Assembly (NCBI RefSeq): GCF_016862915.1
Contig: NZ_BONW01000038.1
Location: 1-64,000 of the forward strand
Origin: Plantactinospora endophytica
GTDB taxonomy: Bacteria; Actinomycetota; Actinomycetes; Mycobacteriales; Micromonosporaceae
Length of the DNA: 64,000 bases
Direction of reading: 5' to 3'
Shown here: piece by piece, positions 24,973 through 34,389 of the stretch
Layout: each line of letters begins with the position of its first letter
How positions within the stretch are numbered: the stretch's first letter is position 1
Position numbers and translations under genes: made by a program
The notes under the pieces: model-generated
Databases searched by the model: none
What the model was told of the DNA's origin: nothing
Seen by the model: only the letters and a program-made list of their open reading frames with translations

Positions 24973-26091
24973 GTGGCGCTCACCACGGCTTACACCGACG
25001 CCTGGTATCGGCAGCCCGATCCGATGGAGCGGGTGGGCGACCGCCGTCCGACGAACGAGCAGTGGGTACTGGTCGCGACGGTGTGGCTGCTGGCGATGTG
25101 GTCACCGGACCATGCTTCCGGCTGGGCGTCCACGCTGGTGTCCGGGAGGTCCAAGTCGCGCCGGGACCAGCAGTGGCCGGAACCGCCGCCCCTGCCGGAG
25201 ATCGCGGACGCCGGTGACCTTCCGACCCTCACCGGTGCGACGGTGCTGACCAGTCGGGTGTCGCCCGGCCCCAACCGACCGTACGAGTCGGTCCGGGCCG
25301 ACGGGGAGGTGTCGGCGGAACTCGTCACCCTGATCTCGGCCGTGGTGCCGGTACGCGACCGGCGCGGAGAAGTGTTGGTGGGGTTCCTCGCCAACCTGCT
25401 GGCCGGCCCGTACTCCGACCTGCTCCGGCTGACCACCGCTGCCGAATGGCCGAGTGGGCCGGGACTGCCGGCGCCGCTGCACCTGCTGCACCGCGACACC
25501 TACGGCGGCACACTGCGGGTCTCCCTGAACCCGGCGCCGGAGGTGCGGCAGCCGCCGGTCTTCGCCTCCGACGGTGCCGATGCCGCGCTGCGTACCCGGA
25601 TCGCCTGCGTCCTGACGTTGCTGAGCGACCTGCTTTGGGTGAACAACAACACGCCGGTCACGTTCCGGTGCCGGATCGGCCGGCTCGACCAGGGCGACGG
25701 TGACCCGTTGGCCGCCGCAGCCCGCTGGTGGACGGACAACCGCGAGGACGCGGACGAGTACGACGAGGAGGAGTTCCGTCCCATCTCGGCGACCGACCTG
25801 CGCGCCGGCCTCCAGAACGAGGCGCGGCTGCACCTGAACGAGTTGCTGTTCGACGGCGAGTGGAGCGGCATCGACGAGTTCCCGGACGTGCCGGCCGACC
25901 ACCTCGTGACGTTTCTCGTCGACGACCTGGTCGACCTCGTCCTGGCCCGGATGGGTGACGACGCGCGGATTGCCTGTGCCGGTTTCCTGCCGGTGACATG
26001 GCCGCCCGACGGAGAGGACGACATGCACACCACCGTGCTGCTGGTCGCCGGTAACGACGTCGCGGTCCTGGAGGTCGACCTGTCCGACTGA
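24973..26091 (+). CDS. Hypothetical protein, partner of the DUF1963 gene
   Basis: A 372-residue protein I do not recognise. The start is GTG 24973, six bases after the DUF1963 stop. One hydrophobic segment (VLVATVWLLAMW, about 32-43) is present but too short for a confident membrane helix. The C-terminal half is acidic (EDADEYDEEEF near 260). Codon usage is like its neighbours, so it is a real gene. The tight spacing suggests joint function with the DUF1963 protein. Confidence 0.75.
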   Translation: MALTTAYTDAWYRQPDPMERVGDRRPTNEQWVLVATVWLLAMWSPDHASGWASTLVSGRSKSRRDQQWPEPPPLPEIADAGDLPTLTGATVLTSRVSPGPNRPYESVRADGEVSAELVTLISAVVPVRDRRGEVLVGFLANLLAGPYSDLLRLTTAAEWPSGPGLPAPLHLLHRDTYGGTLRVSLNPAPEVRQPPVFASDGADAALRTRIACVLTLLSDLLWVNNNTPVTFRCRIGRLDQGDGDPLAAAARWWTDNREDADEYDEEEFRPISATDLRAGLQNEARLHLNELLFDGEWSGIDEFPDVPADHLVTFLVDDLVDLVLARMGDDARIACAGFLPVTWPPDGEDDMHTTVLLVAGNDVAVLEVDLSD

Positions 26092-26276
26092 CCTCGGCCG
26101 CACATCATCCGGGTATGCCGCATCCCGATCGACACGCGCCGCCGCCACGCGGGCCGCACCCTGTCGGTGCCGATTGAGGGGCATGCGCGGTGTACCGGGT
26201 CGGCGTTCTCACGCTGCGGGGACTTCACCTGAGCGGCCGGCGTCGGGACATCGCCGATCAGCGGTACGGTTCGGGC

Positions 26277-26786
26277 GTGTCACGACCGCTGATCCTTCTC
26301 GACATCGACGGCGTGCTCATCCCGTTCCGAAACCGGCCAGCCGCCAGTCGCCGTTCCAGCGGCGGTACGCCACTCGCGCCCGACCCTTCCGGTAACCCGC
26401 TGTTGGATCGTCTCGACATCGAGGATGGCCGCCGTCTGCTTGCCCTACCAGGGGAGTTGGCTTGGGCGAGCACCTGGATGGCCGAGGCGAACGAGGTCGT
26501 CGCGCCCCTCCTCGGCCTCCCGGTGCTGCCGGTGGTCGACTTTCTCGACGCCGACGAGGAACCACCGCGTGGCGTGCACTGGAAGACCGCACCCTTGGCA
26601 CGGTGGGCGGCCGGACGTCCCTTCGTCTGGCTCGATGACGAGATCACCGACGCCGACCGACTCTGGGTCAGCGCACACCACCCACAGCCGGCACTGCTGC
26701 ACCGCGTCGATCCACATCTCGGACTGACCGGCGACGACCTCGCGACAGCCCGACAATGGATCGAGGAGTTGAACGAGACCGCCTGA
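26277..26786 (+). CDS. Small HAD-fold protein
   Basis: A 169-residue protein opening with LILLDIDGVLIPF, the HAD motif I with the nucleophile Asp at 9. A WASTWMAEAN segment stands at motif II and WLDDEITDAD supplies the acidic motif IV. Relatives are annotated as HAD-domain hypothetical proteins of actinomycetes; phosphatase activity is plausible but unproven. The start GTG 26277 was chosen because it begins directly at the conserved fold, though an earlier in-frame start cannot be excluded. Confidence 0.8.
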   Translation: MSRPLILLDIDGVLIPFRNRPAASRRSSGGTPLAPDPSGNPLLDRLDIEDGRRLLALPGELAWASTWMAEANEVVAPLLGLPVLPVVDFLDADEEPPRGVHWKTAPLARWAAGRPFVWLDDEITDADRLWVSAHHPQPALLHRVDPHLGLTGDDLATARQWIEELNETA

Positions 26787-27100
26787 TCGGGCTGCGCGCA
26801 CTGCCGCGCGGTGGGCCTTGCTGTCCGCGCTGGCTGATGACGCACCGTATCGAGCGACACGTGCGGTAGCTACAGGCGGTACGCCGTCACCCGCCCGCGA
26901 CCCGATCGGGCCGCATGGATGCGTGGACAGCGGCGCTGTACGGCCTGATGAGTGCACCGGGTTGGGAAACGGCACGTCGTGCCGGATCTGCCGCCCATGC
27001 AGGTGCGCAACCGCTTCGCCGAGCCGCGACGGTCGGTGTGGGCGGCAAATCCAACCCATAGGGTTCAGGATTCCGTGGGTGGGACATCGAATGCCGTGGT
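26787..27100. other. Convergent intergenic region, no gene seen
   Basis: About 310 bases between the convergent HAD and beta-propeller genes. A small inverted repeat, AACCC-ATA-GGGTT, lies near 27053-27065 and may help terminate transcription. Nothing else is supported. Confidence 0.4.
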
Positions 27101-28399
27101 TCAGCGAACCCGTCGGCGGCGCAGCGCCATGAGTACGGCGCCGCCGGCGAGGAGGAGCAGCCCGAGGGTGAGCACCCGCAGCCACCACGGCCACGGGCCG
27201 CGATCGACGCCGGCGTCGCGTACTTGAAAATTCTCGGTACGGGCGGTCGCCAACTGCACCGTGTCGATCCAGTGGTCGTTGCCGGGCTGGAGCCGGGCGA
27301 GGACCCGGGCCGACCCGGTCGGCGGCACCGAGACGATCGTGTCGCGGTTGGTTGCCAACAGGTCGGCGCCCCGCCAACCGAGGATCGTAGTGGCGTCGGT
27401 GTCGAGCGGCGTCGACACCCCGGTGGGCAGGTCGAGGACGGCCAATCCATCCGGCGACCAGTACCCGGTGGCCCAGGACGGGCTGCCGGCGGCCACCCGG
27501 ACAAGCGCGAGCCGGCGGCCGTCGGGTGACCAGGCGGCTGGCCCGCCGAGCCGGTGCCCGTCCGGCAGCGGGACGATCGTGCTCCCGCCACTGGCGAGAA
27601 GTAGACGCAGCTCGGTGCCGACCTGGACGGCCAGCGTTCTGCCGTCGGGCGAGAACGCCGCGTCGAGTACCCCGCGCTGCCCGGCGACGGTGGACGTGAC
27701 GCCGGTGGCCAGGTCGAGCAGGGTCAGTTCGCCGTCGGCGGCGAGCGCAACCCGGGGGTCGCCATGGCTGTCCGCCCGATACGGCGCGACGGCGTACGCG
27801 AGCCGCGTCGAGTCCGGCGACCAGGCGAGAAGCTGTACCGCCGAGCCGGCAGGCACCGGGTGGTTACGGGTACGGCCGGTGGTCAGGTCCACAATCGCCA
27901 CATCGTGGACCGGGCCACGCGCGTCCGCGACGGCGACCCTGCCGCCGTCGGGAGACAGCAGGGCGGGTGCCGCCGGTGACTTCAGCAGAGGTGCGTCGAC
28001 GGGCCGACCCCGCTTACTGGCGATGTCGATCTCGCGGTAGGTGCGCCCGTCCGCCCCGACGGCGATGAGCTGCGGGGTCTGGAAAGGCAGGTCGCCTTGC
28101 CCGTACCCGTAGATGGCGATTGCGGGCCCGGCGGGCGCGTCGGAGGCGGTGGCGGTGAGGTAGGAATGGCCGGCGAAGACGCGCGGTAGCGTGGCGGGAC
28201 CGGCGGCAGGTGCGGTCGGCGCCGCCGGCAGGCGCACCAGCCCCGCCGCGAGCAGCAGCACCACGACGGCGGCGGCCACGAGCACGGGCCGCCATGACCG
28301 GCGAGGGGTCGGCAGCATGACGGGCGGCGCAGCCATGGGCACGGGGATCGCCTCGACGAGTTCGTGGACGGCGGCGCGCAGTCGGTGGTCAGTGGTCAT
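27101..28399 (-). CDS. Membrane-anchored TolB/WD40-like beta-propeller, probable sigma-factor partner
   Basis: A 432-residue protein. The cytoplasmic N-terminus (about 1-35) is followed by one transmembrane helix (about 37-57, SWRPVLVAAAVVVLLLAAG) and an extracytoplasmic region with repeated SPDGxRLA-type blades (LSPDGGRVAV, WSPDSTRLAY, FSPDGRTLAV, WSPDGRRLAL). A second helix lies at the C-terminus (WWLRVLTLGLLLLAGG) before an RRRR tail. The start overlaps the ECF sigma gene by 11 bases. Placement suggests it controls or senses for that sigma factor, but it lacks the Cys/His zinc motif of classical anti-sigma factors. Confidence 0.85.
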   Translation of the reverse strand: MTTDHRLRAAVHELVEAIPVPMAAPPVMLPTPRRSWRPVLVAAAVVVLLLAAGLVRLPAAPTAPAAGPATLPRVFAGHSYLTATASDAPAGPAIAIYGYGQGDLPFQTPQLIAVGADGRTYREIDIASKRGRPVDAPLLKSPAAPALLSPDGGRVAVADARGPVHDVAIVDLTTGRTRNHPVPAGSAVQLLAWSPDSTRLAYAVAPYRADSHGDPRVALAADGELTLLDLATGVTSTVAGQRGVLDAAFSPDGRTLAVQVGTELRLLLASGGSTIVPLPDGHRLGGPAAWSPDGRRLALVRVAAGSPSWATGYWSPDGLAVLDLPTGVSTPLDTDATTILGWRGADLLATNRDTIVSVPPTGSARVLARLQPGNDHWIDTVQLATARTENFQVRDAGVDRGPWPWWLRVLTLGLLLLAGGAVLMALRRRRVR

Positions 28400-28904
28400 C
28401 GAGGTGCTCCCGCAGTGCGGAGTGGGCCCGGTGTAGCAGGGACTTGACGGTGCCCGGCCGGCAGTTCAGCGCGTCGGCGATGTCGGCCTCGGACAGGTCG
28501 AGGTAGTAGCGCAGAAAGATGGCGGCCCGGTGCCGTGGGCGCAGCCGGGCGAGGCCGGCGCGGACGGCGATGGCGTCGGGCCCCAGCGGCACGAGCGGTT
28601 CAGGCTCGGGCTGGCCGGCATGGCGGCGTTCCAGCCGACGACGACGTACCCAGGAGGTGCACCTGGACACGACGGCGCGGCGCAGCCATGCGGTCGGTTC
28701 GCGGACGTCCGGACGGTGCAGCAACGCCAGGAACACCTCCTGCACGACGTCCTCCGCCGCCGGTACGCTGCCGGTCGTTACGCAGGCCAGCCGCACCATG
28801 GGGGCGAACTGCGCCGCGTAGAGCGCGTCGAAGTCGCCCCGAACGGCCGGTTCGGAGAGCACTGTCACTTCCTGCAGGCGCACGGCAGCCGCGATCGGTT
28901 CCAC
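28389..28904 (-). CDS. ECF sigma factor
   Basis: A 171-residue sigma-70 family protein with region 2 (DFDALYAAQFAPMVRLA ... AEDVVQEVFLALL, about 22-70) and region 4 (LARLRPRHRAAIFLRYYLDL ... GTVKSLLHRAHSAL, about 115-165). It resembles the SigE/SigM-like group used with a membrane regulator. It is translationally coupled to the propeller protein. On the minus strand a GGGAAC element typical of ECF -35 sequences lies at 28971-28976, 66 bases upstream, but I could not match a -10, so autoregulation is only suggested. Confidence 0.92.
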   Translation of the reverse strand: MEPIAAAVRLQEVTVLSEPAVRGDFDALYAAQFAPMVRLACVTTGSVPAAEDVVQEVFLALLHRPDVREPTAWLRRAVVSRCTSWVRRRRLERRHAGQPEPEPLVPLGPDAIAVRAGLARLRPRHRAAIFLRYYLDLSEADIADALNCRPGTVKSLLHRAHSALREHLDDH

Positions 28905-29023
28905 CCGGCCCCAGAATCATCTACCCGAGCCCGCGACCACAACGCTCCCGAGCGCGGGCGTCTGTCGGAGGTTCCCGGATATTCTCGGATGCCTCCGCCC
29001 GGCCCGTGCGCCACACTGCCGAG

Positions 29024-29590
29024 GTGGAAAGCTTCCGGTGTGCGACGTGCGGGAACGCTCTGAGCGTTCCGGTCCGGCTGGTGGAGCTGCCAGCGGGACT
29101 GCACTGGTCGCTGCTGGACTGTCACCAGGTGAACCCTCCCCTGCTCGCCCCGGGCAGCTACGCGATCGACGAGGCCGCGTACGGCCGTGACCAGGTTGTG
29201 GGCACCTTCGTGCTCTCACCCGGCGACGTACGCGGTACACGATTCGTCCACGACCTCGTGCTCACCGGCTGTTGGTCCCTGGTGGGCTGGAGCCCTTGTG
29301 TCGCCTGTGAACGGTGCGGTGCCCTGGTCGCTTCCCGGACCGACGACTGCAGAGTGGCCCAGGAGACGCGCTTCTACCCGTCCATGGTGGTCCGCGAGAC
29401 CTGCGAGGTCGAGGCAGATCCCGCCACCGATCCGTTCCCGTGGTTCGCCGACTGGGACAGCACCCCGCCGGACAGCAGACGACACGGCTGGGTGCCCAGA
29501 CCCACCCGACCACGGCCGGAACTCACTGCGACACGCTGGGGCGGCCGAGGGGTGAAGGCGCATCTCTATCGAGACGATCCACCAGCCTGA
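29024..29590 (+). CDS. Hypothetical Cys-rich protein
   Basis: A 188-residue protein of unknown function. It begins ESFRCATCGNAL, a zinc-ribbon-like CxxC, and has a second CVACERCG pair near residue 90, so it may bind zinc. The rest is not recognised. The start is GTG 29024; in-frame sequence upstream runs antisense to the sigma factor and is unlikely to be translated. It is divergent from the sigma gene. Confidence 0.7.
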   Translation: MESFRCATCGNALSVPVRLVELPAGLHWSLLDCHQVNPPLLAPGSYAIDEAAYGRDQVVGTFVLSPGDVRGTRFVHDLVLTGCWSLVGWSPCVACERCGALVASRTDDCRVAQETRFYPSMVVRETCEVEADPATDPFPWFADWDSTPPDSRRHGWVPRPTRPRPELTATRWGGRGVKAHLYRDDPPA

Positions 29591-29934
29591 CCGCACAAGC
29601 CAATAGCAGGCCGCGCTCCAGACACCGGCGTCCGCCTGGCCGATCGGACAGCCGACGTCCGTGGAGCCCGACGTGCGCTGGTCTCGCCGCCGGGCGCGGG
29701 CGGCACAGGGGGGTAGGCCCTACCTCCGGTCCGGGACTTAGGGCCAGTGACATCGCGCCCGAACCCGACGAGCGTGAATGGCATGACCAAATCCAATGAC
29801 CGGACTGCTCGACGGAGCATCCGACATCCATGGCGGGCGATGGATCTGCGGCTCGCCTTCGTCGTCACGGCCGTAGTGCCGGCGAATGTCCTGCAACCAG
29901 GAACGGTGATGACAGCTACCCAGAGGAGGAGTTA
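29591..29934. other. Intergenic region upstream of the amidohydrolase
   Basis: About 340 bases without a supported gene. It holds the ribosome site GAGGAGG at 29923-29929. No clear promoter elements or hairpins were identified. Confidence 0.4.
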
Positions 29935-31464
29935 GTGCCGCACAGCATCTCTCGTCGGAATGTCTTCCGGGCCGGGTTGGCCGCAGGCGCCGGCGCAGTG
30001 ATAGGACTGACTCAATCGGTGCCCGCAGGTGCGGCGAGGCGAGGCGTGATCGCGTTCGTCGGGGTCACGGTTGTCGACACCACAGGTGGGCCGTCAAGGC
30101 CGGACCAAACCGTGGTCGTCGAAGGGGATCGGATCATCGGGCTGGGTCGGCGGCGGGATATAAGCGTCCCGCGTGGTGCGACGGTCGTCGACGGCACGGG
30201 AAAATTCCTGATCCCGGGTCTGTGCGATATGCACGTCCACAGTGACGTACACGAGGCGATCATTCCACCGCTGTATATCGCGAACGGAATCACAACAGTG
30301 CGCGAGATGTCGGGAGCTGACCATCTCCACCGGTGGCGGGATCAGGTCGAGGCCGGCAGCCTGCTGGGCCCACGCTCGATCATCGCGAGCCCTCTGATCG
30401 ACGGCGCTCCGAGTCTCTGGGCGGACCTGAACGCCGTCTCGTACATCGAGGTGACCAACGAATCGGAGGCGCGAGCGGCGGTCCGCCAGGTCGTGCGGGA
30501 CGGTGCGGACTTCGTCAAGGTCTACTCACGGCTGTCGCCCGAGGCATACTTCGCCGTCGTCGACGAGGCTCGACGCCTACAGATCCCGTTCGCCGGACAC
30601 TGCCCCGACAACGTGCCGATCACCGAGGCCAGTCGAGCCGGGCAGCGCAGCCTCGAGCACATGTGGGGGACCTGGTATTCGACCTCCAGCCGGGAAGCGG
30701 AGATCCGCCGGGCGATCGCCGAGATCCGGATCGAGCCCGGAAACTACAACAGCTGGTTCAACCAGATGCATCCGTTGAACTGGCTGGCCGCGCAGAGCTA
30801 CGACCCCGGCAAGGCGGCTGCGGTCTTCGCCGGATTCGTCGCCAACCAGTCAAGGCAGGTCCCGACCCTCATCGCGATGCGGGCAATCGCCATGCCCGAC
30901 GAGGTGTCACGAACCGACGGGCGGCTGAAATATCTGCCGGCCGCCACGGCCGAGGAATGGTGGTGGGCGCTGGACGAGTTGTTCGCGGCCGGCCGGGGTC
31001 CCACCGAGGTTGCCCAGCACCGGGAGCTCTTCGACCGCCAACTCCGGCTGGTTGACGAGATGCGCCGGGCCGGGGTGCCGATGCTGGCGGGCACCGACAG
31101 CGCGACGCCGGGATGCTTTCCCGGGTTCGCCCTGCACGACGAGCTGGCGCTGCTCGTGCAGGCGGGTCTCACCCCCATGCAGGCGCTCCAAGCGGCGACC
31201 CTCGAACCGGCCCGGTTCCTCGGCCGGCAGGACCACGAGGGGACGATCCGCCGTGGCAACCTGGCCAACCTGGTGCTGCTGGACGCCAACCCGCTCGACG
31301 ACATCCGCAACACCCAGCGGATCCGGGCGGTGGTGGTGCGCGGCCGATACATCTCCGCCGAGGAGCGGGAGCGCATGCTCGCCGAGGTCGAGGCCGCAGC
31401 GAGGGAGGTCCCCGCCGACGCCCGCGTCACGGTGGGCTGTCCCTGCATGGGCCGACCGAGCTGA
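29935..31464 (+). CDS. Tat-exported amidohydrolase (imidazolonepropionase-like)
   Basis: A 509-residue metal-dependent hydrolase. The twin-arginine motif SRRNVF (6-11) precedes a hydrophobic stretch ending at AGAA, so it should be exported folded. The barrel has HVHS (His100, His102), the KVYSRLSPE lysine likely to be carbamylated, AGHCPD, SLEHMWG and the catalytic GTDSATPG. The C-terminal beta sandwich (GTIRRGNLANLVLLDANPLDDIRNT) is typical of prolidase/imidazolonepropionase-like enzymes. GTG 29935 has GAGGAGG five bases upstream; longer frames upstream lack support. It may cleave an amide or cyclic imide outside the cell. The substrate is unknown. Confidence 0.92.
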   Translation: MPHSISRRNVFRAGLAAGAGAVIGLTQSVPAGAARRGVIAFVGVTVVDTTGGPSRPDQTVVVEGDRIIGLGRRRDISVPRGATVVDGTGKFLIPGLCDMHVHSDVHEAIIPPLYIANGITTVREMSGADHLHRWRDQVEAGSLLGPRSIIASPLIDGAPSLWADLNAVSYIEVTNESEARAAVRQVVRDGADFVKVYSRLSPEAYFAVVDEARRLQIPFAGHCPDNVPITEASRAGQRSLEHMWGTWYSTSSREAEIRRAIAEIRIEPGNYNSWFNQMHPLNWLAAQSYDPGKAAAVFAGFVANQSRQVPTLIAMRAIAMPDEVSRTDGRLKYLPAATAEEWWWALDELFAAGRGPTEVAQHRELFDRQLRLVDEMRRAGVPMLAGTDSATPGCFPGFALHDELALLVQAGLTPMQALQAATLEPARFLGRQDHEGTIRRGNLANLVLLDANPLDDIRNTQRIRAVVVRGRYISAEERERMLAEVEAAAREVPADARVTVGCPCMGRPS

Positions 31465-31664
31465 CCACCGCCACTTGACTGGTCACTTCCCTGCGGTACA
31501 CGCGTATCGCGGGGTAGTGACCGGCTACCGCACACTCCCCGCGCACCGGCAATGTCCCGGGCGGCGGCGAGCGGCTGTCCCACCCCCGCCGTCGCGGCAG
31601 GACCGGGTTCCGAAGTCCGGCTGAAGCTGCACGCGGGGTCCAGCCGGGTTGCGGCGATCGGCTG

Positions 31665-31883
31665 TCACGTGGGCTGCCATCGCAGTGGCGCGAGGGGATA
31701 CGCCCACGGGGCTCCGAGATCGTCCTCCCAGTGCGTGCTGACGAATGGTCGTCCTCCGGCTCCGGCAGGTAGCTGGCCGGCCCGCCGCGACCGGATCGCC
31801 TCGACGGTTTGCTCCGGCCTGTCCGGCAAGACGTAGTGGGTGCGACGGAGGGCGACGGCGTCCTCAAGCACGTCGGTCGACAC
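31665..31883 (-). CDS. Possible small gene after the SARP regulator
   Basis: A 72-residue frame with high GC at third positions and protein-like composition (for example HTHYVLPDRPEQTVEAIRS-like and HWEDDLGAPWAYPL segments). It overlaps the 3' end of the SARP gene by 20 bases from GTG 31883. No good ribosome site is seen. It could be a small protein, or the shifted remnant of a longer C-terminus of the SARP gene. I do not recognise a family. Confidence 0.35.
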   Translation of the reverse strand: MSTDVLEDAVALRRTHYVLPDRPEQTVEAIRSRRAGQLPAGAGGRPFVSTHWEDDLGAPWAYPLAPLRWQPT

Positions 31884-34389
31884 CGCCGGGAACGTGCGAT
31901 CGGGAAGCGACCGCCCGGTCCGCAGGTAGGGTGTTGTCGCGGTTGCGGACCACCGTGCCGGCGGCGGCACCATCGCGCAGCACCGCCAGTTCGGCGAGGG
32001 TCTGCGCAATATCCTGCCGGTCCCGGCCGGGCCGGTGGGCGCCGACCGGCTCCCGCAGCACCAGCTCGGCGAGGTCGAGGTCGAGGTCGACCGAACGTCG
32101 CTTCGGCGCCGCCGGCCCGTGCAGCGTCTGCCCGGTCAGCAGGTGGGCACCGGCCAGGCCGGTCCGGGAGTACACCGTCGCGCCGCGCTCGCCGCTCTCC
32201 TCGGCAGCGGCGAGTACCTCATCCGCCAACCTCTGCCATCCCCGCCAGGCGCCAGCGATCTTGACGTAAGCGCCGAGCCGGACGACCAGTACCGCCAGGT
32301 CCGGCAGCGGCGCCCGCGCGGCGCGTACTGCCTCCATCGCGACCATGGCCACCGCCGCGTGCTCGGCGTGCAACCAGGCCAGCGCGGCCGTGTGGTCGGC
32401 GAACTGCGGCAGCACCGCCGGCGGTGCGACGGAGGGTGGATCCAGCCGTACGCCCGGGACCAGCAACGCCACCGCCCGGTAGACGGCATGCAGGTGGTAG
32501 CCGACGAGGCGGGCGAGGGCGGACGAACGCTCCTCCGCCTCCGGCGAACGCTCCTCCGCCTCCCGCGACGGCTCCTCCGTCTCCGGGTCCAGTTGACGGG
32601 CGAAGGAGCCGATCAGGTCGTGGTAGGCGTACCGGCCCGGCGCCGGTTGGCGGAGCAGGTGGATGTCGAGCAGCTCCTCCAGCAGTAACTCGGCCTGCCG
32701 GGGTTGCCGGCCCAGCAGTGCGGCGGCCGACAGCGGGCTGAAGTCGGCCCAGTCCGGCACGGCGAGCAGCCGTACCGCTCTGGCCTGCTCGGCGTCGAGC
32801 CGCGCGAAGCTGAGTTCGAACGTGGCCCGTATCCCCAGGTCCCCCACCCGTAGCTCGTCCAGCACGCCCCGATGGGCCAACCGCTCGGCGAAGTGACGCA
32901 GGCTCCAGGCCGGCCGGGACGCCAGCCGCGCACCCGCGATACGCAGGCCCAGCGGCAGGTTTCCGCACATCGCGGTAATCCGGCGTACGCGCTGCGGCTC
33001 TCCGGCCGTCCGCTCGACCCCGACGAGCGAGCGCAGCAGTTCGACGGATGCCTCGTCGGTGAGCACGTCGAGCCGGACGATCCGGGCTCCTTCCAGGTCC
33101 GCAAGGGTCCGACGGCTGGTCACCACGACGGCACTTCCGGCGCGTCCCGGCAGCAACGGGCGCACCTGGGCGGCGTCCGCGGCGTCGTCGAGGACCATCA
33201 GCACCCGACGGCCGGCCAGTGCGCTGCGCAGCATCGCCGTCCGCTCGGCGAGCGAACCAGGTGCCGGTGCCGGAACGCCGAGCGCACGCAGCATGGCCGC
33301 GGCTGTCTCGGCCGGGTCGGCCGGTACCGGACGGGCACCGCCGAGGTCGGCGAAGAGCTGGCCGTCGGGAAAGTCGGCCCGCATCCGGTGACCGAGGCGC
33401 ACCGCGAGGGCCGTCTTGCCCACCCCGGGCTGGCCGGCCAGCACCACGATCGGCACGTGCTCGTACCCGTCCCGGAGGATGCGTTCGGCGCCGGCCAGCT
33501 CGTCGGTGCGGCCGACGAAGTCGACGACGTCGTACGGCAGTTGTGCCGGCGGGACGGGTGGATCGAACGTCGCCACCGTCTCGGGCGGCTGGGCATCCTC
33601 CGCCGGTTCCGGGTCCGGTTGCGGTTCCGGTTGCGGGTCCGGTGAGGGCGGGGGCGGGCGGGTCTCCGAGCGCAGGATCCGCAGGTGCAGGTCGGCGGCC
33701 TTCGGGCCGGGCTCGATGCCCAACTCCTCGGCGAGCACCGCTCTGAGATCGCCGTACGCGGCGAGCGCCTCGCCGGCCCGGCCGGTCCGCAGCAGCGCCA
33801 GCATCAGCAGGACGTGCAGCGGCTCACGCAAGGGGTGCGCGACGACCAGGGCACGCAACCGGGCGACCGCCTCGGCGGCCGACCCCTGGTCGATCTCGAG
33901 GCCCAGGCGCCACTCGGTGACCGACAGCCGCTCCTCCAGCAGTCCCGCCGCCAGGTTGGCCAACGCCGGTACGTCGCCGAGGCCGTCGAACGGCTCGCCC
34001 CGCCACAACTGTTCGGCCGACGCCAGCAGCGAGCGGGTCTGCCCGGCGTCGACATCGCGGGCCTTTGCCACCAGTGCCCGGAACCTGTGCAGGTCGACCG
34101 CCTCCGGCGGCACGTCCAGCAGGTAACCCGGCTTGCGGCTGACCAGCCGGCCGGCGGGCAGAATGCGTCGCAGGTGCGACACGTAGACCTGGACGGCCTT
34201 GCGCGCGGCGGACGGTGCGGCGTCACCCCAGACCATCTCGATCAACCGCTCGGTCGAGACCAGGGAGCCCGGTTCGAGCGCGAGGGCCGCCAGTACCGCC
34301 CGCTGCTTCGCCGGCCCCAGGTCCACCGTCCCTCCGGAGTGGACGAGCGTGACCGGGCCCAACAGCCGCAGCGTCGCTTCGCCTACCAT
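31864..34389 (-). CDS. AfsR-like SARP regulator (Trans_reg_C, BTAD, NB-ARC)
   Basis: An 841-residue regulator. An OmpR-type DNA-binding domain (about 1-90, with LAALALEPGSLVSTERLI), a bacterial activation domain (about 95-240) and a Pro/Glu/Asp-rich linker (about 245-285) come first. An NB-ARC ATPase follows, with P-loop GQPGVGKTA and MVLDDA Walker B. The end has a helical region but only a trace of TPR-like sequence, so it is shorter than AfsR. A three-copy 21-base repeat (32525-32587) encodes an acidic AEERSPE-type heptad. ATG 34389 was chosen because SARP homology starts there. SARPs activate secondary-metabolite clusters. Its target is unknown; the molybdenum hydroxylase operon is divergent from it. 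Confidence 0.9.
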   Translation of the reverse strand: MVGEATLRLLGPVTLVHSGGTVDLGPAKQRAVLAALALEPGSLVSTERLIEMVWGDAAPSAARKAVQVYVSHLRRILPAGRLVSRKPGYLLDVPPEAVDLHRFRALVAKARDVDAGQTRSLLASAEQLWRGEPFDGLGDVPALANLAAGLLEERLSVTEWRLGLEIDQGSAAEAVARLRALVVAHPLREPLHVLLMLALLRTGRAGEALAAYGDLRAVLAEELGIEPGPKAADLHLRILRSETRPPPPSPDPQPEPQPDPEPAEDAQPPETVATFDPPVPPAQLPYDVVDFVGRTDELAGAERILRDGYEHVPIVVLAGQPGVGKTALAVRLGHRMRADFPDGQLFADLGGARPVPADPAETAAAMLRALGVPAPAPGSLAERTAMLRSALAGRRVLMVLDDAADAAQVRPLLPGRAGSAVVVTSRRTLADLEGARIVRLDVLTDEASVELLRSLVGVERTAGEPQRVRRITAMCGNLPLGLRIAGARLASRPAWSLRHFAERLAHRGVLDELRVGDLGIRATFELSFARLDAEQARAVRLLAVPDWADFSPLSAAALLGRQPRQAELLLEELLDIHLLRQPAPGRYAYHDLIGSFARQLDPETEEPSREAEERSPEAEERSSALARLVGYHLHAVYRAVALLVPGVRLDPPSVAPPAVLPQFADHTAALAWLHAEHAAVAMVAMEAVRAARAPLPDLAVLVVRLGAYVKIAGAWRGWQRLADEVLAAAEESGERGATVYSRTGLAGAHLLTGQTLHGPAAPKRRSVDLDLDLAELVLREPVGAHRPGRDRQDIAQTLAELAVLRDGAAAGTVVRNRDNTLPADRAVASRSHVPGGVDRRA
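32525..32587. repeat. Three-copy 21-bp in-gene repeat
   Basis: Units at 32525-32545, 32546-32566 and 32567-32587 share GAACGCTCCTCCGCCTCC. Inside the SARP gene they encode an acidic seven-residue repeat (AEERSPE type). The unit length keeps the frame, so copy number could vary without killing the gene. Confidence 0.8.
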
